DNA of 64,000 nucleotides, from contig NC_084930.1 of NCBI RefSeq assembly GCF_958298935.1, positions 29,920,001-29,984,000 of the forward strand. The letters are read 5' to 3'. The DNA comes from Phragmites australis (taxonomy: Eukaryota; Streptophyta; Magnoliopsida; Poales; Poaceae). The position numbers were made by a program, and so were the translations under genes. The notes below the pieces were generated by a model. The model was given only the letters and a program-made list of their open reading frames with translations, had not been told where the DNA came from and searched no databases. Shown here piece after piece: positions 46,218-58,998 of the stretch. Position 1 is the stretch's first letter; every line of letters starts with the position of its first letter.

Positions 46218-47748
46218 TGCCCGACCACCGCGCCGCTAATATTTGCCATCCCGTTGGAGAGTAGCAGTCTGCAACAGTGACATTTTATTTTTGACATTTG
46301 AGGATAGGGCCAAATATTGAACAATTAGAGTTTTTTTTTTGTTGAACCAACTATATCCTAGCCAAAAAGAAGTATGTTGTCCCTTTCCTAGTGTTACCAC
46401 AGTGGTAGCGTTGTAAAGATCAATGAGTGAGCTTAACTACCTCCAAGCACGTGTGCTTAGTGGAGCTTTGTCTCTAAGCCGTTTGTCGTTGTTGCGATAA
46501 TGTGCCTTCATAATCCATTTAACCCATGGAGTATCCGGAGAAGAATGTATTTTGTGAATGAATTTGATCAGGAGATTGGAGACTTAATATTTTGGGCCTC
46601 TAGTTCTTGATGCCCAGTCCACCTTCATTTTTGGGTCGACAGACCGCACCCCATGTCACCACACCTATCACATTTTTTTCTTGCTCAACTTTGTGAGTTG
46701 CTGTATGTCAAGCAAGTCACTGTGAATCTAACTAGCACTTACGATTGGATTTCACATTTTCGTTGAGAAAATTTTATGAATGTTTTGTAGAATTAAAGTT
46801 TGTAAACATAGTTATTGAATTGATTATTTCGATGAAGGTCGGTCTCTTCTACAGTTCCTATTTTGGCCGATTTTAGAATTCAGACTTCATGTTGATAACA
46901 CTGTGATTGAATGTTTGTTACTCTCTCTCCGTGAACAGTATGTAACACAAAACATTCACTTTATTTTGACCTCATGTTCTAAAAAAACTCATGAACTGCA
47001 TGACCTAACGTGTTACAAATTTGACCCGATGGTGTTGTTAACAGTTTGCATATTCACCCACAATATTTTCTGTAACACAAAATATGGAAATTTAAATTCC
47101 ATCTAGTGCACGTTTGTGTCTGAATTTAAGTATGTGTAGCTATGAACGGTAATGTTAGCTAAGTGTAGCTTGCTGATGAGTTTTGATGTTTAAGTCTTTT
47201 TTTTAGATGGGATGTTCAAACTTCAAAGTATCAGTGGACTTGTACAAATCATGATGTTGTAGAAATTAGTGGACTCCTATGTTTCATCTGATGATGTTGT
47301 AGAATCCATGGACTTGTAGAAATCATGATTCCTTGCATTACAAATTGTTGTGGATCCAAATGTTTAGTACAATCCTTTTACATTCATAGAAATGCTTACA
47401 TGAGAAATGTGTGCTTATTTACTAAAAGGTGTGTAATGCAAACTACCTTTGTTTAAGTAATCATTAATGCTATCACCTTTTGCATTATTGATCTTATTAC
47501 ATTATAACAATAAAAACTCTTGTGATGGTGACATAGGTAGGAGCTTTTTTTTCTTTTCAAAAAACTAAGTCAACGATGGAATTTTAGATAGTTAATGTAT
47601 TCTGGTCAAGCGAGAGGCAAGTAAATGATGTTTCCAAATGTGCCTTTTGGGTATCACAGAGCAAAAATAGTTGACTTCTAAGTCTATTTACTTCCTTTAA
47701 AAAAGTCTATTTACTGTTTGGAGATATAGTTGGCTTGCCCATTCTTAA

Positions 47749-47781
<33 letters not shown>

Positions 47782-47934
47782 TTGCAACATGAAAAGTTTA
47801 AAACTCATACCTTGATTCCTTTGGGTACTTGTCATTGGGGCACAATAGGACAATAATCCCTATGAAACCGGCACAAGATGGGACGGATGCAGGCAGGAAG
47901 TCGGATAGGAGCCGAAGCCCGCTAAGAAACCAGA
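46218..47934. other. Interior of the CACTA element without recognised genes
   Basis: AT-rich sequence with no domain recognised. Contains a TA dinucleotide run at 47,749-47,773. Confidence 0.5.
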
Positions 47935-48066
47935 AGCACAGAGGATGCTCAAAATAGAGGGCTCCCCAGCATAGAGGATGCTCACAATAGAGGGCTCCTC
48001 GCATAGCGGTTGCTCGCAATAGAGGGCGCCTCGACACAAAGGATTCTCACAATAGAGGCGCTCCGG
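47935..48066 (+). repeat. Four tandem units of 32-33 bp in the CACTA element
   Basis: Units read AGCATAGAGGATGCTCACAA followed by TAGAGGGCTCCTC with variations. They are bracketed by two copies of GGCACAAGATGGGAC (47,870 and 48,065 regions), so the block arose by local duplication. Confidence 0.8.
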
Positions 48067-48399
48067 CACAAGATGGGACAGATAGGAGCCCAAGCCCGTG
48101 CTTGTCATCCTCCTCCGACAACAGCGAAAGCTCAGGCTCGTATCACATGTCACGTTGGACGTCAAGAAAGTTGCCCCAACTATGATCCTGTCGAAGAGGT
48201 ATTGAGATGAGTCAATGCATTATATACTTCTTAAATAGAGGAATATTTTTTGTTTATGTCAACTCTCTTTTTTTTCTCTCTGGAGGGTGAGGGTGCAAAG
48301 ATCTTCGCGTCGATCATCTGCGCACGACCTTCCGCAACACAACCTTTCACTCCCTCTGTCATAACTTTGGGTCCCACTGGGGGTACGCTAAAACAAAGA

Positions 48400-51200
48400 T
48401 AGAGTGAGCGAAGTAGAAATAAGTTGCCCAATTAAGAAAGTCGGTGTTGAAGGGGAGCCTGTTGCACCTCATGAGGCCTGTGACAGATTTTGCAACAGTT
48501 GCGGATTTCTGGTCAAGGAGTACATCCCAATCACAGAGAACCATCCGATTCCCCTTAAGAATGGAGGAAGCCACCAAATAGAATGCATTAAAACTATGGG
48601 AAAAAGCTTCCGGGACTGGAAGAGTGAACTTAATAAGGACTTCGTGAAAAAAAAACTTTGTACCCTTTAATAAATACAGAAAGATTACACCAGACCAATG
48701 AGCGAAGTTTGTTAGGCAGAAGACCACACCTGAGGCTATCAAACTGGGTGAATCGTTCAAGCATCTTGCAAAGAAGAACAAGTACCACCATCACCTGGAC
48801 TCGTCTGGGTACGCCCCCAAAAGTTCTAAATGGAGGAGGCAAGAAGAAGAGACTGCACATGCTGGGAAACCTAACCCTTTAGAAAATTGTCATGAGCGAA
48901 GCAGGAACTTAGTCTACGCTTGGTTAGAACAAACCGAGTCGAGGGACTTAGCCTTCAAAAGCCCTGAAACCATGGAAGTGACCTAGACCATTTAAGAGAT
49001 TGCTAACGAAGGGTCTCTAGGGCTCGACAGAGAGAATGACCTGCTTACCAAGGTCCTGGGGAACATGGAACAGTCGGTAGTACTCGAGGCATCAAATCAA
49101 AAATGGGCAGGAATCATGGGTTCCCAGATGTCGTGGGCCAATACAAGACCTGTAATCGATATAAGAAGACCCTAGTGAAAGAGATACAACAACATGTTAA
49201 GGTCCAATTCATGAAAATGTGATATGAAAAGGAGAAGGAAAGGACGACATTAATGATAATAGAGCAGCCAACCAACCCAGGTTTTTGGAGCAGCGTCGGA
49301 TCCACACAACCTGGTAACCAGAGATATCATATGGATGATGTGACAGAGGCTACCCCTTACATGCTACATGTTCTGATTAGAAAAGGAGACTTCACTGTCG
49401 AGGCTGCCACGGGCTAGGTCATTCCAAGCCATGTGTTTCACAATCAAGACATTTCGGCTAGTTACGCCAAGGTACAAGTGGACTCAGTCCAACCACTTTT
49501 CATGAGGTACAAGCTAGACATCAGCACATCTGAGGGTATCAAGATTCTCGACAGGTGTATTGAGATTCTCGATGAGGCTGTTGGCAACTTCATTCTGTGG
49601 CCCAGATGGGATATCATCTTCAGCCATCAATAGTCACAATCGTTAGCGTCACGGCCTCCCCCGTGCTCAACATCTCTGCCTCAGGCACCTTCGCCGTAGC
49701 GCCAAGCCTCTCAGCCTCAAGAACCTTCACCCCCATGCCCAGCTCTCCGCCTGAGGCATCTTCACATCGTGCTTCACCGTCTACGACTCCGGCACCTTCA
49801 CCTCCAGCTTCTGTGACTCCGGCTTCTCCGCCTCTAGAGTCTGTACCTTCGGCACCTTCACCTGAGTATTGGAGAGTACCTATCATAGTTACCCCATACG
49901 AAAAGACTCTAACATCTTTGGTGAAGAGGTGGCTTTTGTCCTCTAAAGCAAAGGCATCATCCCTTCAGAAATCTCCAGTGATTGGGCGATCTCGCGAGAG
50001 AGACCGGCAAAACACAAAGTACCCCTTAGGTGAATTTTCTGCCTACACTAGATGTTCCTGAGAAATATGAGAATGACAAACCATTTCTACCATTGTTCAA
50101 ATCCAAGAAGGTCCATGAGAGATGAGGAGATTTTATGAATGGTACATGAGGGTATGTCATGCGGGGTTCTCCATAATCATTGCTTATGTCCCCGCTAACG
50201 TTTTTCTAAGTGAAGACTCCTATCTCATGGTGGATTTAAGGACATGCACGCTTTGTTTTGCGCGGTAAACTCAACATCAATCTCATAAGCGTGTGGTACC
50301 TGTAAGTGCCTATAATCTACCCCTATGTTCATATATCTACCAATATATGCTATAGAAACTAATGACTTGTTATGTAGAATATAATTTAACGATGCGGAAA
50401 AGTTGAAGTTACCAGTTGGATTCATTGATCCGCAACGAATTTTCCAGCCTAACTTGGTCGTGAAGTTGAGGACTGATGCCCTCCGAGATTAAGAGGAAGT
50501 GTAAAAAGGAGAAAGAAAGGGTTATAAGAGAAATGACCAAATCACGCAGGCTTGATATGTCAACCTATATAAAAAGGGCTATGCTAGAAATGCAAGATAA
50601 GTACTACATCATAGCTCCCTACAACTTTAAGTAAGTTTGATACGCCTAGAACCTAACATAACTATTTAACTTAATTGATCGATCAAGAGCCTAGCATAAG
50701 TATTCATGTAACGACCACTTTATTTGTATAATGCTAATACCGAAGCAGAGCAGACTCATGGTCTTTGACTCAGCCGATCTCCTCCCATCCTCCTACTAAT
50801 ATATCATTGATGTTATAAAGAGGTAAAGAAAATCTCCATACATAAAAGTCTTATAAATCATTCATGAATTGATAATTACTTATTGATATTCAAATAGGGC
50901 CTATAAGTGGTACGTAATGAAAGGTGGGATACATGATATGGTCAAGCCGGATGCGATGACGGCCCATATGCACTTTCCGGTAATAACACACCTCCAATGC
51001 TTGTATCTCACTATTTATGACGAAGAATCTTATTAAACTCATTTTTATTTGAGGTGACACAAGTAAGGTTTCGATACCTTTTTTTGTTGATACTATGTTT
51101 GCCAATTTTTTAGGGTAAACGGGAGATATACAAGGAACCCTGAGGGCTTAAGTTATCATTGCGCTTGCACATTCTTATTTGGTTCTGTTTCTATTATTAG
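48400..51200 (+). pseudogene. Second CACTA gene (ORF2 / Ulp1-like type), decayed
   Basis: Plus-strand fragments: a region at 48,404-48,670 (KSFRDWKSELNKDFVKKKL), a segment at 49,320-49,620 (YAKVQVDSVQPLF, ILDEAVGNFILWPRWDIIF) like a domain common in grass CACTA ORF2 proteins, then a low-complexity S/P/A-rich linker (49,640-49,870). Next comes a segment near 50,125-50,200 (RRFYEWYMRVCHAG) that resembles the region before the Ulp1-type cysteine protease in these proteins, and scattered pieces to about 51,170. The catalytic His/Asp/Cys cannot be identified. In this family the product is thought to assist transposition or be a captured protease. Confidence 0.6.
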
Positions 51201-51589
51201 TAATATTTTAACTCTTTTAGTTGTGTTTTTATTTTAAACACGGATGATGGAATATACCCACACCTCTTTCAAAGATGAAGATATCCAAAATGTCCAACGT
51301 GACATGTGCCAGTTCATCATGCACGAAGTCATTCACAAGTGACATATTCTTTGACTTCGGAGGTGAATTAGCTAGCCATCCGAGGCTTTTTGAGTGGGAG
51401 AGAAATAATAATTGTGTTGAATATTTGGCTTGTGATGTAAAAAATATTGTACATGTGAATATTATTGTACTTATGTTAAATATTAAACTTATATTGATTC
51501 AAATGCCGTTGAAATCTGTCTTGAAAAGGTGTTAAAATCTAGAGGGAATAAAATATTTACTCATTATTAATTATTAAATAAAATACATA

Positions 51590-51845
51590 CTACAGACGGG
51601 TCCTTATGGCACGTGTGGAACTCTATCTATCCACATGCGGATGCTAAAGTGCGGCGCCTGTGAAAATCTATTTCCACAGGCGGTTCTCTTAAGGAACCGT
51701 CTATGAAAATAGATTTCCATAGACGATCTATTTTGCACATGTGAAAATCGTCCATTTCCATAGACATTCAATCACAGGCGGGGTGCGCTAAACGCATGTG
51801 AAAACGGGTTACAAACCGTCTCTGAAAATAGTTTCTGTAGCAGTG
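51590..51845 (+). repeat. Right subterminal repeats and TIR of the CACTA element
   Basis: Copies of TTTCCACAGGCGGTTC, TTAAGGAACCGTCTATGAAA and related units in both orientations, ending in the terminal TTTCTGTAGCAGTG. Better preserved than the left end. Confidence 0.85.
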
Positions 51846-51930
51846 TTCTTTGCAAAGCTGGTCAATTGGACCATGCCTAATGAGCCGATACGTGGCTCGA
51901 TACTATAGGCACAACCCAAACACGACACGG

Positions 51931-52212
51931 TCCGAGAGCTAGGAGGGTCGGTGCCTAGGCCCACACCTTAGCATGTCGAGCCAGCATAACCCTATTGCTT
52001 CGCCCTCGCCCTACCACCTGGCATGGCCCATCGTGCCATAACCGCGCCTGGGCCGACTCGGCATGACATGGTCCGAGAGCTAGGAGGGTCAGTGCCTGGA
52101 CCGACACCTCATCACGTCATGCCGGCATAGCCCTGTTGCTTCGCCCTCACCCTGCCACCCGACATGGCCCATCGTGCCACAACCGTGCCTGGGTCGATCC
52201 GACACGACATGA
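51931..52212 (+). repeat. Tandem duplication, two units of about 141 bp
   Basis: Both units run TCCGAGAGCTAGGAGGGTC, GTGCCTGG, CCTATTGCTTCGCCCTC-like, CATGGCCCATCGTGCCA and CGTGCCTGGG. A second, shorter duplication follows at about 52,283-52,378 (GGCTGGACCTGAC, TCGTGCCTAGCC, period about 53 bp). Composition resembles GC-rich hAT-related non-autonomous repeats of grasses. Confidence 0.75.
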
Positions 52213-52379
52213 TCGCTCACAAGCCATGCCGTGAGCCACGCCTCTAGCACTTGGGCTGATACAGCACGACTCGTTTACTTAGCTGGACCTGACAAGTCGT
52301 GCCTAGCCAAGCTGGTTCGTCAGATCCAATACTTGGCTGGACCTGACGGGTCGTGCCTAGCCGAGCCAGCCCATCTGGT

Positions 52380-53074
52380 CTAGTTGGACATGTATGTTTC
52401 TTTAGAACCTCCCATCGGAAGGGAAAGCTGGGGTGTGATTGGTTGTTGGGTCTTGTCCGTATGGACCGTATATATATGCTGATGAAAAGCAGACTGGGCA
52501 GAGTTATATTTGTTAAAAAAATAGTGTTTGATTAGTTGTATCTGTCTTGATAAGTTGAGCTGAGTTTCTATTTGGTTGATGATCTGAAGTCACATAAACG
52601 GATGCAAGAGTTATGATTGTGATTGTTACTCGCATGAAAGTGATTTTATGACACTAATAAATGAACATACCTACATGAATAGATGCAGGAGCCTCTATCC
52701 ATCAAATCAGACTGCGAATATATATTTGTATCAGTTAAACCAGACTAAAACAATATATATAGATAACCAAGCATATTTCCCTATAAAATTATACCCATAT
52801 GCCATTCAAGCTCCTCCATACATACAACCGATCAGCCCTTTTGCTCCAACTTGACACATATATATCTCGATCATGATTCATGCATGCATGCATGCGTAAT
52901 CACGATCCAGTCGTCCTATCACACTCCAGCTGGATGCCAGTATCTATCAACCTTCCCGCCATTTATTTGAATGAATATATATCCCTCCCTGAACTAAACA
53001 AGTCTTGGACCAAGTATTCTTGGTTTCTCTAGACGGTGAACGAGCATCTGTTGTTGTTTTTTGTTCGATCCAAA
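52380..53074. other. Intergenic with promoter-like sequence
   Basis: CCCTATAAAATTATACC at about 52,780-52,796 is a good plus-strand TATA context, followed by a short CATG tandem (52,881-52,896, giving RY-type CATGCATG motifs). No ORF with a recognisable product lies downstream on the plus strand. Confidence 0.4.
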
Positions 53075-53914
53075 TTAATCTTCTTTGCCTGAGTGCACGA
53101 GTGACCTGCGCTGCATGGTTGAGTCCAAGTTAAACAAACAGATTTGGTGACACTTTCTTTGAAGCCAAAATAGGGGACAATAGAATTCGTAGTTCAGATA
53201 ACCAGAAGCTTTATATACTTTATCCTGTTGGCTTCTGTAGCCACCAAACAACGGCACTTGTACCTGCTGCTGCCGCTCTAGATTAGAACTAGTATAGAGT
53301 TTGATCGATGATTGATAAGCCCATCCCTCACAAGTGTTAAATATACCAGCTAGGACCATGCGCCGCTCCATGGCCAACCTAACAAAAGGCATCGATCGAC
53401 AAAGATTATCGGCAAAGCGAGCGCTTAAAGTCTTTAAGCTCGAGAGATCATCATGTAATCCCGGCACAAGCTGGCGCTCATGCACTCGATCGCATGCAGA
53501 GGCCGAGAGGCGTGTCGACGTGAGGCACCTGCAGCAGGGGAGGAGCCCGGTCAGCATCTGCAGTTCGCAGCGACAATAATGGAGGGCACCCGCTGTTCTC
53601 TGAAAGGATGCAGGCACCAGCTGCTGCCAATCGCCATTAAAATCGTGTGGAATCAGCAGGCAGCCCCGCATCGAGGAAAGAAGCCGCCGTAGCTTGCACA
53701 CGGCGGAGGGGATTGAATCATCTGTGAGTGACCGGAATAATCCCTTCTTCATGGAAATAGATCCTCTGATTTGCTGAAGCAAAAACGTGAAGGAACAGTA
53801 CTGTAAACAGTAATTTATGAGATTAGCCGCAGTGATTGCGGTAAGAAAATGTAGCACGGATACTGTTTGCATGATTGATGTGCGGAAGTTGATGTAGACC
53901 GGGTACTGTAGCAT
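53075..53914 (-). CDS. Unidentified 279-codon ORF, coding status uncertain
   Basis: Open for 840 nt on the minus strand in a region not otherwise explained as a transposon. Cysteine- and leucine-rich product with segments such as KKGLFRSLTDDSIPSAVCKL, LPCCRCLTSTRLSASACDR and SLKTLSARFADNLCRSMPFV. No signal peptide, membrane span or family that I recognise. The more internal Met at MKKGLF (about 53,752) is an alternative start. Neighbouring sequence contains a diverged second copy of the segment just 5' of that Met. It may be a non-coding transcript or chance ORF. Confidence 0.3.
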   Translation of the reverse strand: MLQYPVYINFRTSIMQTVSVLHFLTAITAANLINYCLQYCSFTFLLQQIRGSISMKKGLFRSLTDDSIPSAVCKLRRLLSSMRGCLLIPHDFNGDWQQLVPASFQRTAGALHYCRCELQMLTGLLPCCRCLTSTRLSASACDRVHERQLVPGLHDDLSSLKTLSARFADNLCRSMPFVRLAMERRMVLAGIFNTCEGWAYQSSIKLYTSSNLERQQQVQVPLFGGYRSQQDKVYKASGYLNYEFYCPLFWLQRKCHQICLFNLDSTMQRRSLVHSGKED

Positions 53915-54055
53915 TATTGTAGATACTTTAGCACTAAAACTTGATCATCTATTTTCAAACCACCTGCTCACAGCAAGGCTAAAGTCACGGTCAATGAAAT
54001 GGATCCTCTTACTTGCTGAAATAAAGTTGCGGAGGAAACAGTACATGAACCCAAT
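53745..54055 (-). repeat. Direct duplication about 244 bp apart
   Basis: The 55-60 bp around 53,752-53,810 (GATCCTCTGATTTGCTGAA, GGAACAGTAC) recurs at 53,996-54,050 (GATCCTCTTACTTGCTGAA, GGAAACAGTAC). The upstream copy is no longer open in the same frame. Confidence 0.65.
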
Positions 54056-56231
54056 GTCGTTCCATCCATGTAGCATTTGCGAACTATTTGATACCGTAAG
54101 TCTAAAAAATGTACTGTAAAATGTAGTTATAAGGCCTTGGTCAATTTCTGTGCTTAAAACTTTATTTTTATCAGTCACTAGATTAGTTGCTCGTATACAA
54201 GTCTTATAACAACTGATATCACAGTCATACAATAAAAGAGTGGCGAAGTAACTCTACCAAGTTCGTAATACATAAAAGATTATGCTAAAACCTACAAGAA
54301 ACACAAGTCCACAACACCAAAGAGCACAATAGGGTCAGTATGGTGAACACGTTGCTCTATAAGCAACTCGTGTGCAGACGCGGCCGAGATCTATTCGTCA
54401 GCCTCACTGTCGGCGTCGGTAAAGTCTGGTTCTTCCTCTGAAATCATAAGTAAGGGTGAGTACAACCGTACTGAGCAAGTCCTAACTCTTTCCCTACATC
54501 ATAAGGCAATAGATTTAACTTTTGCGAAAAAGCTAAGTTTACACATGTAAAGTTTATTTTAATAAGGCGGATTTTGTAAAAACATCATACCATAAATATT
54601 AAATGGGGGGGGTGTTCGGCCGTGTTGGAAAGTCACCAGGGTCCAAGTTTTAATGTTATCAGACACTCTATCGACAACAACTCACAATAAACTGCCGAAC
54701 TTAGTTTCCCCAAAAACGGGCAAACCTTACCCACTTACACTACAATGAAAACACACGCAAAACATGCTAGTTGATGTGATCAAATCATAGTTCATCCATA
54801 ACCATTGGTATGGCTATTCGAATAGTTTTACCTCTGCAGAATGGTACATTTTACTCACAAGTTGGGCTTGGCGACAAACCACCGTCATGGCATGCGACTC
54901 AAAAAAGTCATTATCCCACCACAGCATCATCCTACTAGCCGCCTGCGGTAGCTAACTAGGGATTTATGACCTTTACTAGGCCTTCAACCAGGTCGATAAG
55001 TCTGCACCTACTTGCACATGCTCTATCGCCTCCTATTGCACTCATGTCTTCAGATGATTAATAGACTAGCTTGTGAGGTTTATACTAAGCCCTGCCTCAT
55101 ATATGGTCGAGTGAGTGTATTGTGAAGACTAGGTAGGATATCACACCAACTAAGTCCTTAATCGAGTCAAGGCAAACATCTCCACAATAAACCCGTCACA
55201 TAGGCAACACTTAAACTCTCAAGGCATGGCTGGTGGGAACCCTAATTTTCCCCAGCTCTAACATGTTATCTCTTATTAATATTACCCGATAAGTTTTTCC
55301 ATCCAAACAACTCACACAACACCAAGTCACCATTTTCACACATATCACAACACTAATTAAGATTAAGCATGAAGTAACAATAAGGTACACAATCCTAAGC
55401 GTACTAGTAGCAAGATTTTCGTCTAGCATAATAAAAGTTATCAAAACGACTGTCCCAGGGTTACCAAGATTATATCCATATCAAAAGCAATCAGGCTAGC
55501 TATTCTAATCAGGACACAACTAGCTCAACATTTAAAATTATGCTGATAAATAATATTCTATGCAATTTTATCTGGTGGTAAAATGGCTGCTATGGGTTAT
55601 GATGATAAAATATGGGTTCAAAGTGATCAACGAGAGAAACATATTGGGACTTGCCTTCGTTGAAACCCTCGAGGGGGTACTGCTTGAAGTCTTACGTTCC
55701 TGGCTCCTCCTCCTCAAACTCTCCAGTCTCTAAAAGCGCGGCACATAAGCAACACAAACACACAAATAGAAACAAGTGAAATAAATAAATTTGAAATAAA
55801 TATGAAATTGGGGAAAGGATAGGATTTGACTTTATATGAATCTCGACGAAAGAATCGTCAAAATCAGAGTTTAAGCAGAGGAGATATGGTCTTTCAAAAA
55901 ATTAATCATGGAAAAAGTAAAAAAGGTATTGTATTAGCACTGCTCATATGGGTTGTAACTGTGTTACTGGGCTGGTACTATGCTATTGGGCTGGCTCGAG
56001 TTGATGGGCTATGGCTGAGCTGCTATTGGGCCAAGGTGGCACAGCTTGACCCAAGGGAGGGAGCGACGGCGGGAGGAGGCGACGTTAACGGCCGAACCCA
56101 CTTGTCAGGTTAACAAAGAGAGGGAGATGACCGCTGGAAGACAACAGAGGACAAAGCCGACGGTCGAAATGGCATCGGGTGGTGTTGCCACTTGGCCTTC
56201 GGCCCGTGGTGGTGAGCTTGCTGGAGACTCA

Positions 56232-58413
56232 TAAAAGTGCATCTATCCCTTATGTGTGGTTTTGGTATTTAATGATAATACTTATGGACTAGCAATGTTT
56301 TAAGTTTTTTAGTAAGTTGTTCCATAGGTGATGCATGGAGGAGACATATGCATCAAGATAAATTAGCTCTTAGTGATGCTCATAAGAAAATAGAAAAGCT
56401 CATATAAATTGGCGATAAGCGTGAATGCTAAGTTACTTATGGAGATCAAGTAACTAAAGGTATGCCATTGTCAATAGAGTTTTATGTACTAACATGTGTG
56501 CTTTATGCTTAAGAGTGAGTTGGGTTTAGAATACATAAGAAGATATAAGTTTAATTGAAATCCAATATGCCAAGAGTGAAGAACAAGATTGGACTTCGTA
56601 TATTATAAAGTGAATTTATTGAAGATGTAGAATACAAAGTGGTTTTTTATGTCAAGACGGTGAAGGGAAAGCAAAACTCGGCCGCAATGGACCATCCGTG
56701 GTGAAGGGTAAGTAAATGGTTTGGCGCCGAATGAAGTTATAGGTGATTTGCATCGGTCACATGAAGAATCAAGAAGAAATGGAGTGACGACGATATAAAA
56801 GTTGGTAACCCTCTAAGTTTGAAAGAAAGGAGCGGTACTTGAAGGTATTCAAAGGCTCATTGTAATTCAAATATGTTTTTATCTTTGAAATTAATTATAT
56901 GTATGTCGCACTATTAAGAGGGATGCAACGTAGAGCTCTCGGTGCTCAAGAGTTTCTAATCAACCTAAAGTGAGAGTTCGCTTTAGGAATCCGGTGCGAA
57001 AAGTGTGGAAGTATCCTAATTGGTTTTTGTTGTGTTCCTAGTTTGATCAAATGTTTTTGGGATCATTAATTAGTTGTTATTGTCATTTTCAAAGGGTCAG
57101 CTGTGATGAACTCGAACACACCAGGTTGACCTGGATACTCTGAGTTGGCCGGAGTCTCTAGGTTTAGCTTCGAGCTGGGTGGTTTGTTAGGGCCTAAGTG
57201 TATCACCTGGATAATCCGGGTTGACCTGGAGACTCTGGGTTTTGGTAGTTGTCTAGACCCTTTGAGTTGTACTCTGGGTAGGGCTCTCGGTTATGCATTC
57301 TAGTGCGAATCTAGAGACTCCTAGTAAACCCTGATACTCCGAGTCAATACAAAAAGCTGTGTAACGACTAGTTTGTAGAGGAAGGGTATAAATAACCCCT
57401 CACCCCACCCTTGTTTGCTGCTGCTTGGGCATGAAAGAAAAAGCTTCTAGAGCCAAAAGAACTCCCCCCCTTCCAATCTAGTGTGTGATTTGAGAAGAAA
57501 AGTGAGTCAGGTTGAGAGATTAAAAGATTGAGTGTAAGTGAGCTAAGTTCCATCTTGAGCACTCGATTCATCAGCAAAAAGTTCTTCATCGCATTTGTTA
57601 CTCTTGGAGCTTTGAGCTCCTAGGCGGCTATGCGTTACCGGCGAGCACCCAAGGTTGTAGTGTGCCACAGGAAGTTTGTGAAGGTTTCGATTTCATCTTC
57701 GGAAGGGAAGAAATCAAGAGTGAAAACTCAAGCTCAAGTGTGACCGAGCTTGGAGAGGAAAAGAGTTGAGAGAGACCCGGCTCAAGTATGACCGAGCCCC
57801 TCAATAAAGACATAGGAACCTCTAGAGGAGGTTCCGAACTTCGGAAAATAAATCTTGTGTCTCTCCTCTTGTTTCCTTGTTTTTGAGTTCTTGTACAATA
57901 TTTATACATATTGCTCGATCTACTTGCTCGTGTGAAATTGATGTAGGTTCCCCGTGGATCTATTTAAAATCATCATTTGAAACACACGACTTCATTTTGG
58001 TTTGAGCTAGAACTCCTTAGACATCATTTAATTTTAGTTTCAAGTTTGTTCTCTATAGAACCCGAAGGTTCCGGATTTAACCCAGAAACCTTAGATATTG
58101 TACAATCAGATTTGAACCTAAAGTATCCATGTCAACCTGGAGCCTCTGGTGAAAAGTGTTTTTAGGATTTTCAACTAGTGTTTTCTTGCATATATTTTGC
58201 TAGTTTTGAATAATATTTGTCACCCTATGATTGTAACTTTTACACTTATTTAGAGTGATTGTGCATTAGTTGAGCCTAGCACATTTAGGATTTTTACTTG
58301 TGAAAAATCCGTTAGTTTATTTTTCGCTGCAAATTTAGGCTAACGGCAAAATGGGTGATTTTTTTATTAAAGTACCTATTCACCCCCCTCTAGTCGACAT
58401 CATTGTCCTTTCA
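56232..58413 (+). mobile_element. Solo Copia-type LTR (2,182 bp) with TSD ACTCA
   Basis: Starts TAAAAGTGCATCTATCCC, a form of the common TGAAAGTGCATC start with the G changed to A, and ends TCACCCCCCTCTAG...GTCCTTTCA, the usual end of grass SIRE/Maximus-type LTRs. ACTCA occurs immediately before (56,227-56,231) and after (58,414-58,418). No internal domain, so it is a solo LTR left by recombination. Interrupts the gypsy 3' LTR. Confidence 0.9.
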
Positions 58414-58940
58414 ACTCACCGGAATGGCCTTCCGGCCATCGTTTATGACGGCGAAAGCACATGGAGAATGAGAGGAGCACGTGGATCTCGTTTTGAGCAG
58501 TGGCTAGGCGGAAGAGGGGACGGGGAGGGCTGCCACCAAGCTGCCATGGCTATAGCCTACCGAGCTTATGGGGAGCTCGGCAGGGGAGAAGTATAGGGAG
58601 AGAGGTGAGGGAGTGGGTGGAGGTTGAGGGGGTGCTCTGGTAGCTTGGCGGCGACAAAGCTCGACTGATTGAAGAGATCAAGAGGGAGGGGAGGCCGGAG
58701 CTTGGTGGTGGGGAAAAGAGAGATGAGGGGGAGCTACCTGCTCGGGATGGACGGTGAGCTGTAAGGGGAGGAGGCGGCTCAGGCTGGCCTTTATATAGGC
58801 GGAGAGGGGAAGGGGATAGGCATAGAAATTGGCGGGCAATTGTGGCAGACACCGGTTGTGGCATGTGGCTTTGGCTCTGCGGTGGGGCTGGCGACTTGTG
58901 CTAGTGTGCATGTGTGCGTGTGCAAGCGCGCACGCATGGA

Positions 58941-58946
58941 CACAAA

Positions 58947-58995
<49 letters not shown>
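58941..58995. repeat. Compound microsatellite (CA)n(GA)n
   Basis: A CA dinucleotide run passes directly into a GA run of about 16 units. Located in the gypsy LTR. Confidence 0.9.

Positions 58996-58998
<3 letters not shown>

Larger units (their letters stand above)
40921..51845 (+). mobile_element. CACTA (En/Spm) DNA transposon, about 10.9 kb, decayed
   Basis: The right end reads TTTCTGTAGCAGTG at 51,832-51,845, the inverse of CACTGCTACAGAAA. The left end, CATTATTACCGAAACTTTTT, is a recognisable but mutated version of the same terminal repeat. Both ends are flanked by TTC (40,918-40,920 and 51,846-51,848), the three-base duplication expected for CACTA elements. Subterminal repeats of the type CACAGGCGGTTC / GAACCGCCTGTG occur at both ends. 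Inside are a plus-strand TNP2-type transposase and a second, ORF2-type gene, both broken by stops. The left TIR has lost the canonical CACT start, so mobility is unlikely. Confidence 0.85.
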
